From Photorhabdus cinerea (GTDB lineage Bacteria > Pseudomonadota > Gammaproteobacteria > Enterobacterales > Enterobacteriaceae), in NCBI RefSeq assembly GCF_011189575.1, contig NZ_PUJW01000001.1, forward strand, positions 310,001 through 374,000: a stretch of 64,000 nucleotides of DNA, in the 5' to 3' direction. A model generated the notes under the pieces. The model was not told the origin of the DNA, searched no databases, and saw only the letters and a list, made by a program, of their open reading frames with translations. Shown here piece after piece: positions 34,715 through 44,421 of this stretch; position 1 is the stretch's first letter; every line of letters starts with the position of its first letter. The translations under genes were made by a program, and so were the position numbers.

Positions 34715-35806
34715 TTAAACCCCCTCGGCTACATAACGGGCAATGACGTTACCCATTTCATCAGTACTGATTGCTTTACCATTTCCGGCTAAATCTACTG
34801 TGCGATAACCTTGTTCCAGTGCATGGTTCACCGCTTGTTCAATTGCATTAGCAGCATCATGCTGACTTAAGCTGTAACGCAACAGTAACGCAACAGATAA
34901 AATCTGGGCTATTGGGTTAGCAATACCTTTCCCGGCAATATCCGGCGCAGAACCACCTGCGGGTTCATACAAACCAAAGCTTTTTTCGTTCAGGCTGGCA
35001 GAAGGCAACATGCCCATTGAACCGGTGATCATAGCGCACTCATCAGATAAGATATCACCGAAGATATTGGAGCACAGCATGACATCAAACTGGGACGGAT
35101 CTTTGATTAATTGCATGGTGGCATTATCAATATACATGTGACCAATTTCTACATCGGGGTACTCTTTAGCAATTTCAGTGACAACTTCCCGCCATAACAC
35201 GGAACTCTGCAACACGTTTGCTTTGTCAATAGATGTGACTTTGTTACGGCGCTTGCGGGCTGATTCAAAAGCGATGCGGGCGATACGCTCAATCTCAAAG
35301 CGGTGATAAATCTCAGTATCAAATGCACGCTCAAATTTACCTTGGCCTTCACGCCCCTTTGGCTGACCAAAGTAAATACCGCCTGTTAATTCACGGACAC
35401 ATAAAATATCAAAGCCTTTGGCAGTGATGTCGCTGCGTAAAGGGCAAAATATTTCTAATCCAGCATATAAGCGAGCAGGGCGCAAATTGCTGAACAGTTT
35501 GAAATGTTTGCGTAATGGCAACAGAGCACCACGTTCAGGTTGTTTTGCTGGTGGTAAATGTTCCCATTTAGGCCCCCCCACAGATCCGAACAATATGGCA
35601 TCAGCTTGTTCACAGCCTGCTATGGTTTCTACCGGCAGCGGACAGCCGTGACGATCGATAGCAACTCCACCTACATCATATTCGCTGGTGGTGATACGGA
35701 TATTGAAACGCTTGCGGACTGCGTCCAGTACCTTATGGGCTTGCGTCATAACTTCTGGGCCAATACCATCACCGGGTAAAACTGCAATATGATAATTGTT
35801 CGACAT
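34715..35806 (-). CDS. leuB: 3-isopropylmalate dehydrogenase
   Basis: LeuB oxidises and decarboxylates 3-isopropylmalate to 2-oxoisocaproate with NAD+. Signatures are VLPGDGIGPEV at the N-terminus, the substrate loop LRKHFKLFSNLRPA, and the NAD/Mg segment NIFGDILSDECAMITGSMGMLPSA near 240. I chose ATG 35806 because it gives 363 residues, exactly the E. coli length; a GTG two codons upstream overlaps the leuA stop (GTGA) and cannot be excluded. Confidence 0.96.
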   Translation of the reverse strand: MSNNYHIAVLPGDGIGPEVMTQAHKVLDAVRKRFNIRITTSEYDVGGVAIDRHGCPLPVETIAGCEQADAILFGSVGGPKWEHLPPAKQPERGALLPLRKHFKLFSNLRPARLYAGLEIFCPLRSDITAKGFDILCVRELTGGIYFGQPKGREGQGKFERAFDTEIYHRFEIERIARIAFESARKRRNKVTSIDKANVLQSSVLWREVVTEIAKEYPDVEIGHMYIDNATMQLIKDPSQFDVMLCSNIFGDILSDECAMITGSMGMLPSASLNEKSFGLYEPAGGSAPDIAGKGIANPIAQILSVALLLRYSLSQHDAANAIEQAVNHALEQGYRTVDLAGNGKAISTDEMGNVIARYVAEGV

Positions 35807-35808
35807 GT

Positions 35809-37371
35809 TCACACCATTTCCTTTGTATTTTGCTGTATGCGTTGTTTCTCTTTCTTAACTTGCTCTGTGCGCCAGATACAATTCAGCGCATGAATCATTG
35901 CTTTGGCAGAGGATTCAATAATATCTGTTTCCAATCCCATGCCGTGGAAGCGACGCCCAAAGCATTCGACAACGATATTTACCTGACCCAGCGCATTTTT
36001 CCCTTGCCCTTTACCTGATAACTGATAAGAAACAAGTTCAACTGGGTATTCAGTTATTCGACTAATTGCCTGATAAATAGCATCTATCGGGCCATTACCT
36101 GTGGCAGCTTCTGATCTTATCTCTTTGCCACACACTAAACGTACCGCTGCTGTTGCCATTACACTTGAACCGGATTGGATATTAAAATTATCCAAATGGA
36201 AAAATTCTGGCTCTTGTTGTTGCAAGTTGATGAACGCTAAAGCTTCCAGGTCATAGTCAAATACTTGGCCTTTTTTATCCGCCAGCCGTAAAAAGGCTTC
36301 GTATAAATTATCCATATCGTAATCTTTGTCTTGATATCCCATCTCTTCCATTCGATGTTTTACTGCTGCACGACCGGAGCGGGAAGTCAGATTTAATTGA
36401 ATGTCTTTCAGACCGATGGACTCTGGCGTCATGATTTCGTAAGTTTCACGATTTTTCAGTACTCCATCCTGATGGATACCGGATGAGTGGGAAAATGCAT
36501 TACTACCAACAATCGCTTTGTTAGCAGGGATCGGCATGTTACATAACTGGCTGACCAACTGACTGGTACGGTAAATTTCCTGATGATTGATATTAGTATA
36601 GACACCTAATATCTGCTGACGCACTTTAATTGCCATGATGACTTCTTCCAGCGAACAATTGCCAGCTCGTTCACCAAGACCATTCATCGTTCCTTCTACC
36701 TGACGGGCACCAGATTGTACCGCTGTGATTGAGTTGGCAACAGACATACCCAAATCATCGTGGCAATGGACGGATAATATAGCCTTATCAATATTAGGCA
36801 CTCGTTCGATCAAATTGGTGATGATGCCACCAAATTGATAGGGTGTGGTGTAGCCGACGGTATCTGGGATATTGATGGTGGTTGCACCTGCTTTGATCGC
36901 GTTTTCAACAATCCGACATAGATTATCAATAGGTGTGCGTCCAGCATCTTCACAGGAGAATTCGACATCATCGGTGTAACGACGGGCCCGCTTGATTGAT
37001 TGAGCTGCCATTTCCATGACATCTTCGAATGTTTTTTTCAGTTTGGATTCAATATGTAAGTTAGAGGTAGCCAGGAAAACATGGATACGAAAGGCTTCCG
37101 CAACTTTTAATGCTTCAGCGGCAACATCAATATCTTTTTCTACACAACGGGCTAAGGCACAAACACGGCTGTTTTTTATCTGCTGAGCGATTGTCTGTAC
37201 AGATTCAAAGTCACCAGGCGAGGAAATTGGAAAACCAACCTCCATGATATCAACTCCCATTCTTTCCAAAGCTAGTGCAATTTGGAGTTTTTCTTTCACA
37301 CACAAACTGGCCTGTAATGCTTGTTCTCCGTCCCGTAAAGTGGTGTCGAAGATAATAACTTGCTGGTTCAT
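35809..37371 (-). CDS. leuA: 2-isopropylmalate synthase
   Basis: LeuA condenses acetyl-CoA with 2-oxoisovalerate, the first committed step to leucine. The TIM barrel begins IFDTTLRDGEQALQASL, with metal ligands in that Asp and in HCHDDLGMSVANS near residue 200; the C-terminal LeuA allosteric domain (from about 390) binds leucine for feedback inhibition. It has 520 residues against 523 in E. coli. ATG 37371 has GAGAGGAG upstream; the frame is open further up but that part is the attenuator. Transcription is controlled by leuL attenuation. Confidence 0.97.
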   Translation of the reverse strand: MNQQVIIFDTTLRDGEQALQASLCVKEKLQIALALERMGVDIMEVGFPISSPGDFESVQTIAQQIKNSRVCALARCVEKDIDVAAEALKVAEAFRIHVFLATSNLHIESKLKKTFEDVMEMAAQSIKRARRYTDDVEFSCEDAGRTPIDNLCRIVENAIKAGATTINIPDTVGYTTPYQFGGIITNLIERVPNIDKAILSVHCHDDLGMSVANSITAVQSGARQVEGTMNGLGERAGNCSLEEVIMAIKVRQQILGVYTNINHQEIYRTSQLVSQLCNMPIPANKAIVGSNAFSHSSGIHQDGVLKNRETYEIMTPESIGLKDIQLNLTSRSGRAAVKHRMEEMGYQDKDYDMDNLYEAFLRLADKKGQVFDYDLEALAFINLQQQEPEFFHLDNFNIQSGSSVMATAAVRLVCGKEIRSEAATGNGPIDAIYQAISRITEYPVELVSYQLSGKGQGKNALGQVNIVVECFGRRFHGMGLETDIIESSAKAMIHALNCIWRTEQVKKEKQRIQQNTKEMV

Positions 37372-37409
37372 ATTGTGCTCCTCTCGTGGTTGTTTTTTGC
37401 GCCCAGCAG

Positions 37410-37440
37410 GTAAAAAAAACCCGCGCATGGCGCGGGTTGT
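37410..37440 (-). terminator. leu attenuator terminator
   Basis: AACCCGCGC and GCGCGGGTT form a perfect stem followed by eight T on the minus strand, between leuL and leuA. This is the terminator of the attenuation switch. Confidence 0.92.
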
Positions 37441-37456
37441 TAATGTCTGGTTTGGA

Positions 37457-37540
37457 TCAACTCTGTTTTCTGTCCACCAGCATACCGCGCATATCAGATA
37501 CGATTAGTAGTAGGTTTAATAGACAAATTGAGTGAATCAT
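37457..37540 (-). CDS. leuL: leu operon leader peptide
   Basis: A 27-residue leader (starts MIHSICLLNLLLIVSD) with five leucine codons in CTA TTA AAC CTA CTA CTA; four are the rare CTA codon. Leucine shortage would stall ribosomes here and favour the antiterminator before the leuA attenuator. Position and codon pattern match E. coli leuL, although the amino-acid sequence differs. Confidence 0.9.
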   Translation of the reverse strand: MIHSICLLNLLLIVSDMRGMLVDRKQS

Positions 37541-38308
37541 ATTGATCCAACCTTTCAGCAGTATTAATGAGTGTTTGTGATTCCGATACTTTTATTGATA
37601 CGTTATCTTAAAAGTGATGTCAAGAATTCATTTAGGCATATGATTCTTGGTTTTACTTTTCCTATGGTGATAAATTGAAGTGTTAATCTGTATTTATTTG
37701 AAAAGATTTTATTTTATTCTTTTAAGACCCATTTTGACTTTAGTGATAAACTCATAATTATATAAAAAATAGCGTATTATACTTATTAATTAAAATTAAG
37801 TATTTTCCATGAAGAGAGATGGAAAGCGATTTGTATTTTTCTAAAAAACGTCATCTGTTATTGACAAAATAGATGTAAATAGGAAGTTATGTTATATATC
37901 CTTGAAAAAATAATTTCATAATATAATAACTCTGATAAAATTGTTTAATAATAATAAATCAGCAATTTTATTATGAATTATGTCATTCTTTGATTTATTA
38001 TCTTATCTAACGAACTAGAGTAAATGGATTGTTAACATGATTGTACTTTTTTGTGAATGAATAATGAGCATCTACATTTTCTACTAATTGAAATTATATA
38101 TTTTTAACACTAATAAGGGGATGCGCTGGTTAGCTATGCGTATTCAGATTTGTACAAGGACGATTCTTAATTATTTATCATCAAAATGATTAAGGTAATT
38201 GATCTCGTTAATAGTAAAAGTCATCGTAATATCTGAGTGATGAATGAAGTATTTCCGATGTTTTGTTATTAGTTGGGGTCATCTGAATGAGTTTAGTGGA
38301 GTTAAACA
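37541..38308. other. 768-base AT-rich region between leuL and leuO
   Basis: No gene. It is very AT-rich with many A and T runs, like the H-NS-silenced leuO control region of E. coli. It contains the divergent leuABCD and leuO promoters. Confidence 0.55.
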
Positions 38309-39253
38309 ATGGCTGAATACACCTCAGTAACGACAAACCAAAAAGGTTCAAGTGAAATTCATTTACGTAATGTGGATCTAAATCTGTTGACTGTTTTTGA
38401 TGCAGTTATGCAAATGCAGAATATAACACGTGCTGCGCAGATATTAGGGATGTCACAGCCTGCGGTCAGTAATGCAGTTTCTCGTTTAAAGTTAATGTTC
38501 AATGATGAATTATTTGTGCGTTATGGGCGTGGAATACAACCGACAGCAAGAGCTCATCAATTATTTGGTCCTGTCCGTCAGGCATTACAATTGGTATATA
38601 ATGAGTTACCTGGGGTTGGTTTTGAGCCTGATGATAGTGATAGGGTTTTTAATCTTTCAATTTGTAGCCCTTTGGATATTAGACTGGCCGCAAAAATAGT
38701 TGAACAGGTAAAACAAAATACGCCGAATCTGGGTGTCACGATTAGATCATATCTGCATGATAATATTGAGCATCAGCTCAGATATCAAGAAACTGAGTTT
38801 GTCATTAGTTATACGCAGTTGGAACGTACGGACTTTCATCATTATCCGTTATTCAATGATGAATTGGTTTTGGCCGTTTCCAGTAGTCATCCAAGAATTG
38901 GAAATAGTATTAGCGAACAGCAATTGTATGAGGAGCATCATGCAGTTGTATCCTTGGATAATGTAGATTCATTCAGTATCCCTTATTATGATGGTGGCGA
39001 GTGTTTGCGTTCTGTCGTTTATCAAGGAACTGACTTGAATAGTGTGTTACATATCGTATCTCAAACCTATTTGGTTGCGGTTGCTCCAAGATGGTTGGTT
39101 GAACACTACAGCGAGCAATTAGCAATAAAAGCTATTTCATTACCGTGGGATAAAGTCAGTCGTCCGTGCTATTTGATTTGGCACGAATCTACAACAAAAG
39201 ATAAAGGGCATCAGTGGATGAAATCGCTGCTGAGTCAACTCGGTGGAAACTAA
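38309..39253 (+). CDS. leuO: LysR-family regulator LeuO
   Basis: LeuO is a global LysR-type regulator that antagonises H-NS silencing. The N-terminal helix-turn-helix (LNLLTVFDAVMQMQNITRAA, then ILGMSQPAVSNAVSRLK) is at residues 25-70, followed by the effector-binding domain. It has 314 residues, as in E. coli. ATG 38309 has GGAG 8 bases upstream. As in E. coli it lies between leuABCD and ilvIH and diverges from leu; in Photorhabdus and Xenorhabdus LeuO-type regulators are known to affect secondary metabolism. A terminator follows. Confidence 0.95.
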   Translation: MAEYTSVTTNQKGSSEIHLRNVDLNLLTVFDAVMQMQNITRAAQILGMSQPAVSNAVSRLKLMFNDELFVRYGRGIQPTARAHQLFGPVRQALQLVYNELPGVGFEPDDSDRVFNLSICSPLDIRLAAKIVEQVKQNTPNLGVTIRSYLHDNIEHQLRYQETEFVISYTQLERTDFHHYPLFNDELVLAVSSSHPRIGNSISEQQLYEEHHAVVSLDNVDSFSIPYYDGGECLRSVVYQGTDLNSVLHIVSQTYLVAVAPRWLVEHYSEQLAIKAISLPWDKVSRPCYLIWHESTTKDKGHQWMKSLLSQLGGN

Positions 39254-39260
39254 TTAACTT

Positions 39261-39298
39261 GGTACTCACTATTGGATAACTGGTAGTGAGTTTTTTGC
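39261..39298 (+). terminator. Terminator after leuO
   Basis: ACTCACTA pairs with TAGTGAGT over a 12-base loop, followed by six T. Confidence 0.88.
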
Positions 39299-39485
39299 TT
39301 TATCACAAATTTCTCAACTTTTGATAAATATTCTTTTCCTGTTGTTCAGGAATAGGTAGACTGCAAGGAAATAGCTAACACCTGTAAGCTGAAAAGCGAG
39401 TAAGTGATGCAAACAGGTATTATTAGAGAATAAAGCCTCTGTTTTTTCTCTGATAAGAAAAGTTTTTTCTAACAGGAAAAGAATT

Positions 39486-41288
39486 GTGATAACTGAAAAT
39501 TTACACCCTTATCACTTGATAAACCGATTACAGCAACAAATCAAACAATACCCAGAGAGAATAGCTTTTCGTCAATGGTCTCCAGATGAACAACTCGAAT
39601 TAAGCTGGAATGATATTGATAAAAAGGCAAAAGCTATTAGCCGGGCATTGCTGGAGATTGGTATTGATGTACAGGAAAAAATTGGCCTTTTTGCACATAA
39701 CAGTATGGCTTGGTCTCTAGTAGATATTGCTGTATTACAGCTCAGGGCAGTTACTGTTCCTTTGTATGCAACCAGCAGTCAGGAGCAGGCTGGCTTTATT
39801 CTTAATGATGCCGGTATACATATTCTATTTGTTGGTGGACAGGCGCAGTACGATGTTGCTATCACATTGACAGAATGTTGTCCTCAGCTAAGTCATATCA
39901 TTGTATTGGATGAATCAGTTGATTTGCACGATTGTTCATTAGCACAGCATTTATCTGACTTTATGACTGATAACAAATTACAGCATCAGTCTGAGTTGGA
40001 AACCCGTATTGTTAACCGCAACTTGGATGATCTTTTTACGCTTATATATACATCTGGTACAACCGGTGAGCCTAAAGGTGTCATGCTTGATTACCGTAGT
40101 TTAGCATATCAGCTACATTCACATGACCATATACTGACATTAACTGATCAGGATGTTTCTTTGAGTTTCCTGCCGTTATCCCACGTATTCGAGCGCGCAT
40201 GGAGCTTTTATATCATGCATACTGGCGCACAAAACGTTTATTTGACGGATACTAATTTTGTTCGTCAAGCTATGGCAGCTATTCGTCCAACAGTGATGTG
40301 TGCAGTGCCAAGATTTTATGAAAAAATTTATAGTGCGGTTTTTGAAAAGGTTTCTCAGGCGCCTTGGCATCGGATGAAACTTTTTAATTGGGCGATTAAA
40401 TGTGGAGAACGTCAGTTTTTACGCAAGCAGCAAGGTAAAGAAAGTTGTCCTTGGTCAACGGTAATGCACCGACTGGCCGATAAGTTGGTATTGAGTAAGT
40501 TGCGTAATATATTGGGTGGCAGAGTCCGTTTTTTACCAGCAGCTGGTGCGCGTTTAGACGAAACAATTATCCTATTTTTCCTCACTGTTGGTATAAATAT
40601 CAAATATGGCTATGGCATGACAGAGACTTGTGCCACGGTTTCCTGTTGGAATGAGCAAGGTTACGTGCTTGGTTCTATCGGTACTCCACTGCCTGGTATT
40701 GACGTCCGTATCGGTGAAGAGAATGAGATACAGGTGCGTGGTCCAATTGTGATGAAAGGCTATTTCAATAATCAGGAAGAAACTGCCAGAACGTTTACTC
40801 AAGATGGTTGGTTACGTACTGGTGATGCTGGTAAATTGGATGAAAATGGTCATTTGTTTATTACCGAGCGCTTAAAAGATTTAATGAAAACATCAAACGG
40901 TAAATATATTGCTCCACAAATGATTGAAAGTACTTTGGGACAAGATCGTTTTATTGAGCATGTCGCGGTTATTGCTGATGCCCGTAAGTTTGTATCCGCT
41001 CTTATCGTGCCTTGTTATGATGCCTTGGAAGAGTACGCAAGATCAATCAATCTCAAATATCATGACCGAGTTGAATTATTGAGTAATAGCCACATTATGG
41101 CAATGTTTGAACAACGCCTAAAAGAGATGCAGAAAAATTTTGCCCATTTTGATCAGGTCAAGCGTTTCACATTACTGCCGCAACCATTTTCAATGGAAAC
41201 AGGTGAATTGACTCCAACATTAAAATTACGAAGAAAAATTATTATGCAGCGTTACCATCAAGAAATTGAGTCTATGTATCAGGATTGA
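39486..41288 (+). CDS. AMP-dependent long-chain acyl-CoA synthetase (FadD15-like)
   Basis: ANL-superfamily adenylating enzyme, 600 residues, probably a fatty acid:CoA ligase. Core motifs in order are the P-loop LIYTSGTTGEPKGVML near residue 187, LPLSHVFERAW near 233, GYGMTETCA near 374, GWLRTGDAGKLDENG near 441 and the catalytic lysine region TSNGKYIAPQMIE near 470. There is no membrane segment and no carrier-protein domain. The start is GTG 39486 after AGGAAAAG. Together with the next gene it sits in the leuO-ilvI interval, where E. coli has none. The substrate is not predictable. Confidence 0.88.
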   Translation: MITENLHPYHLINRLQQQIKQYPERIAFRQWSPDEQLELSWNDIDKKAKAISRALLEIGIDVQEKIGLFAHNSMAWSLVDIAVLQLRAVTVPLYATSSQEQAGFILNDAGIHILFVGGQAQYDVAITLTECCPQLSHIIVLDESVDLHDCSLAQHLSDFMTDNKLQHQSELETRIVNRNLDDLFTLIYTSGTTGEPKGVMLDYRSLAYQLHSHDHILTLTDQDVSLSFLPLSHVFERAWSFYIMHTGAQNVYLTDTNFVRQAMAAIRPTVMCAVPRFYEKIYSAVFEKVSQAPWHRMKLFNWAIKCGERQFLRKQQGKESCPWSTVMHRLADKLVLSKLRNILGGRVRFLPAAGARLDETIILFFLTVGINIKYGYGMTETCATVSCWNEQGYVLGSIGTPLPGIDVRIGEENEIQVRGPIVMKGYFNNQEETARTFTQDGWLRTGDAGKLDENGHLFITERLKDLMKTSNGKYIAPQMIESTLGQDRFIEHVAVIADARKFVSALIVPCYDALEEYARSINLKYHDRVELLSNSHIMAMFEQRLKEMQKNFAHFDQVKRFTLLPQPFSMETGELTPTLKLRRKIIMQRYHQEIESMYQD

Positions 41289-41801
41289 TTCTCAGGATTT
41301 ATATCAAGTTAGTTAATATTATTTCCTTAAGCCAGTAATTCAAGGAAAGTTCTAGGTGGTATTTTGCGTCATATTCCACCTGGAACTTACCCAAAGTTCT
41401 CTGGTTTTTAAAGATCTCAATATTGGACGAATAAACTGTAGTCCAGCCTTAAAAGTCGTAGGTAAATTACATTCTCTGATATCGTTCTGTGATTGTTAAA
41501 TATCACAGTTCGAATACTTGTCATCTGAAAACTATTAGGTGATTTATGCTATGAAAATATTATTTTATCTCAGAAAAAAATTCATATAGTTTCAGGGGCT
41601 GGTGATTTTTTCTGCTAATTTATAGATGGCCTGTTGACTGACAACATTATGTTATTCCTATCAGATAGAGTATTTTATTTCTAGTTGATTAAGATAAGAT
41701 ATGAAAAGTATACGTAAAAGAGGACTATAAAAATGAGCTGATAGTATTTTATGCTCATTTTCATAGTAAATAGAACACATTTTGTATAATTGGGTGAATT
41801 A
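41289..41801. other. 513-base AT-rich gap with one long hairpin
   Basis: No gene. A 13-bp stem (AAGTTCTAGGTGG at 41347-41359 with CCACCTGGAACTT at 41376-41388) encloses a 16-base loop and lies 59 bases after the ligase stop. It has no T-run, so it may stabilise rather than end the transcript. Confidence 0.5.
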
Positions 41802-42368
41802 ATGAATTTTGATAATTTAGTTATTGTTCATGGTTTTCTAGCTGCCTCTAATAGTCATTGGTTTCCTTGGCTTAAAGGTCAATATGAAAGGTCAAATATT
41901 CAGGTTATTGTGCCAGAAATGCCAGAATCACATGCTCCTTCTCCTCATTTGTGGCAAGAAAAATTGCAGCAAAGTATACCCAATCCTAATGAAAGAACGC
42001 TTTTTATTGGGCATAGCTTGGGCTGTATTGCCACACTCCGGTATATCTCATCTTTACCTGATGATGTCACTATAGGGGGTGTCGTATTAATTTCAGGATT
42101 CTCTGAAAAATTACCTACCCTACCTGAATTAAGTACATTTACTGATGTGAATCTAGATTTTCGTCTCTTTATACAAAAAATAAAGCAGCGAATAGTAGTA
42201 TTATCTCTTAATGATGAGATTGTACCCCCACAGTTTACATTAAATTTGAGCCAGAAGATTTGTGCTGAATTGTACGGTTTCCCTGATGGCGGGCACTTTT
42301 TAGATCGCGATGGTTTTACTGTTTTTCCTAATCTGGAGAAGGTGTTAAAAGATAATTCAATGTTGTGA
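41802..42368 (+). CDS. RBBP9/YdeN-type alpha/beta hydrolase
   Basis: Small serine hydrolase of 188 residues. It has the N-terminal strand and oxyanion region VIVHGFLAASNSHWFPWLK, the nucleophile elbow GHSLG (Ser72), the acid in LNDEIVPP near 140 and the catalytic His in DGGHFLD near 168. All three triad residues are present. The family's substrate is unknown. ATG 41802 is used because GGTGA precedes it by 5 bases; a TTG four codons earlier is less likely. Confidence 0.85.
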   Translation: MNFDNLVIVHGFLAASNSHWFPWLKGQYERSNIQVIVPEMPESHAPSPHLWQEKLQQSIPNPNERTLFIGHSLGCIATLRYISSLPDDVTIGGVVLISGFSEKLPTLPELSTFTDVNLDFRLFIQKIKQRIVVLSLNDEIVPPQFTLNLSQKICAELYGFPDGGHFLDRDGFTVFPNLEKVLKDNSML

Positions 42369-42502
42369 ATAAGAATGCCTTTATTTACTGGATGGTTCAC
42401 TCTTAATAGTAACTTATTCCTGTTTTATGTGATTATAATTATGGTAGATTTTGTGTGTTTTACATAAATTATCAAAATATTATTTTACTACTGTAAGATA
42501 AC

Positions 42503-42533
42503 CCGCTCTGAATACAGAGCGGGGTTGTAAACA
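42503..42533 (-). terminator. Hairpin between hydrolase and Sel1-repeat genes
   Basis: AACCCGCTCTG pairs with CAGAGCGGGGTT around AATA. It lies between two convergent genes and probably ends both transcripts. Confidence 0.7.
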
Positions 42534-42542
42534 TATTTTCAG

Positions 42543-43166
42543 TTATTTTTTTTCTGCCAATGAGGTGGATTGGTACCCCATGAGAATTAAGAATTCATCC
42601 CAATGATTTATTATTTCTTGAGACATTCCTTTTTCCACAGTGCCTTTTGCAGCATTTATTTTAATATAGTGATACGCTTTTTTTAAATCTTGAGGGCTAT
42701 TCCCCAAACCATGTAAATAATTTACCCCTATTATCTGATATCCATTTATTATTCCTGAATCTCCAGCTCTCTGAAGTAAATCATTGGCTCTCATTTGATC
42801 TTCTTGGACGCCATAACCAAAACTATAAATTATACCGAGATTATATAAAGATTCCGCATGGTTTTGATCCAACTCTAACGCCTTGTTATAATACTCTATA
42901 GCCTTTTGATAATTCTGTTCTGATTTATTTAATGAACTGTCAGTATAAAGTTTTCCTAATAAAAAATAGGCATCAGAGCTACCATTTTGAGTTTGTTTTT
43001 CCAGCTCCCGAAATTTCTCAACTGTTCTTGGTGCTTTTAGTGGAAGCTCCTTAACCATGCCGGTATATTTGATTCCATCAAATACAGTTCTAGGAACATT
43101 TATTTTCATCGGTTCTGCACATGCATAGGTAAATAATACGATCGTCAGTAATAGTATATGTTTCAT
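42543..43166 (-). CDS. Sel1/TPR-repeat exported protein
   Basis: A 207-residue protein with a signal peptide (MKHILLLTIVLFTYACA); the Cys at 16 gives only an imperfect lipobox, so lipidation is uncertain. Residues about 60-165 hold tetratricopeptide or Sel1-like repeats (DAYFLLGKLYTD, AESLYNLGIIYSFGYGV, NGYQIIGVNYLHGLG). Such repeats bind other proteins. It starts 18 bases after the stop of the hlyD-type pseudogene in the same direction, so it was probably its operon partner. The ribosome-binding site is weak. Confidence 0.75.
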   Translation of the reverse strand: MKHILLLTIVLFTYACAEPMKINVPRTVFDGIKYTGMVKELPLKAPRTVEKFRELEKQTQNGSSDAYFLLGKLYTDSSLNKSEQNYQKAIEYYNKALELDQNHAESLYNLGIIYSFGYGVQEDQMRANDLLQRAGDSGIINGYQIIGVNYLHGLGNSPQDLKKAYHYIKINAAKGTVEKGMSQEIINHWDEFLILMGYQSTSLAEKK

Positions 43167-43183
43167 TCTATTAGTCTACCCTA

Positions 43184-44068
43184 TCAGATTGACGGCAAGG
43201 GGTTGAGTTGGGAATCTTCCCCAAACAATTCTGCGTTATTGTTGTTTAGTGGGCTGAGTATATAGTCAATAATTTTCCGCCGCCCGGTTTTTATTTCTAC
43301 CATTACGTTCATACCGGCAACCAGCGTCATTTATTTACCATTAACCGTCAGATGATTTTTATCTAACTGCATGATAGCGGGATAAATTAGGCCGCGTTTT
43401 TCGTGTTCTATGGCATTAAAGCTGATGCTTTTCATTTTGCCAGTCAAAAAGCCGTAACGGGTGTTTAGCGATCCACACTTCTACTTTCTGTGCTTGTTTT
43501 ATTTTCTGTCTGACTTCAATTGATGAATTTTTTGTGGAGAGAAAAAGATTTGTGTTTCTAATAACGTACTTTTTTGTGCCAGCCACTCATGCTGAGACAG
43601 GTATTTTTTTGCCAAGAGACGTTCATAATCCTTGGTACGTTGCTGCTCTATTCGGGTTATTGAAGCTAGTGCTTCCATTTCACTACTTGGTGAGCCCAGT
43701 TCTGCCTGATATTGTTGTTCTGCTGCACTTAGTTGTTTGTCTTTCCTTAGCTAGGTCAGATATTGATTATCTACCAGATCTTGGGTTTGTTGCCACTTTT
43801 CAGTGGAATTGAGGATAACGCCAATGTGATTTCGTGATGGCTGAATAATAAGCTGTTTGTGTCTGTAGAATATTGCTCAAATTTTTTAATTTTTCACTGG
43901 GCAGTTGTTTAACTTGTAATACATATAGCAAGGTTTCACTAGGCAATGAAATTACAGTCAAATTAGCTAAGGCATTTATCTGCATTTCCTAGATCAGATT
44001 CGTACTTTGGTAGCTTAAACGATTTTGAAAATTGGTTTTTAGTTTTTTATCGTATATATCTCGGATAA
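43184..44068 (-). pseudogene. HlyD-family membrane fusion protein pseudogene (type I secretion)
   Basis: The minus strand reads as a broken adaptor of a type I secretion system. Fragments in order are INALANLTVISLPSETLLY, a coiled-coil part (TKDYERLLAKKYLSQHEWLA), a barrel part (FNAIEHEKRGLIYPAIMQLD), and the family-typical C-terminus GMNVMVEIKTGRRKIIDYIL, then SPL. They lie in different frames with several stops, including a TAA between the last two fragments, so it cannot be expressed whole. The 5' end is lost at an ERIC element. No ATPase partner gene is present. Confidence 0.82.
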
Positions 44069-44072
44069 TACC

Positions 44073-44199
44073 TATACCCAGTAGATTTCAAATTGCAGCG
44101 CGGCGGCAAGTGAACGCATCCCTAGGAGCATAGATAACGATGTGACTGGGGTAAGTGAAAGCAGCCAACAAAGCAACAATTTGAAAGATGAACGGTATA
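44073..44199 (+). repeat. ERIC element, copy 3 (127 bp, more diverged)
   Basis: Same 127-bp length and ends (TATACCC to GGTATA) as the other two copies but with more substitutions in the core. It abuts the 5' end of the hlyD relic and lies 222 bases before ilvI. Confidence 0.9.
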
Positions 44200-44421
44200 T
44201 ATGTTGTAGTTCTTTCTCAGGCATAGTCATTAACATTCAACTTCCCCTCAGGCTGCCAGATAGTAAGAGAAAACTTAGTACTTACATTGCTAACATCCGT
44301 CTCTGGCGTTATGTTAATTAACTCAGCAACAATAATAGCTGAAAGTCTATTTGTCTTACTAAAATAAAAGTGGAAATAATTTCCGATTATTAACTTGCAA
44401 ACAGAGCCTGGAGGAAAACCC

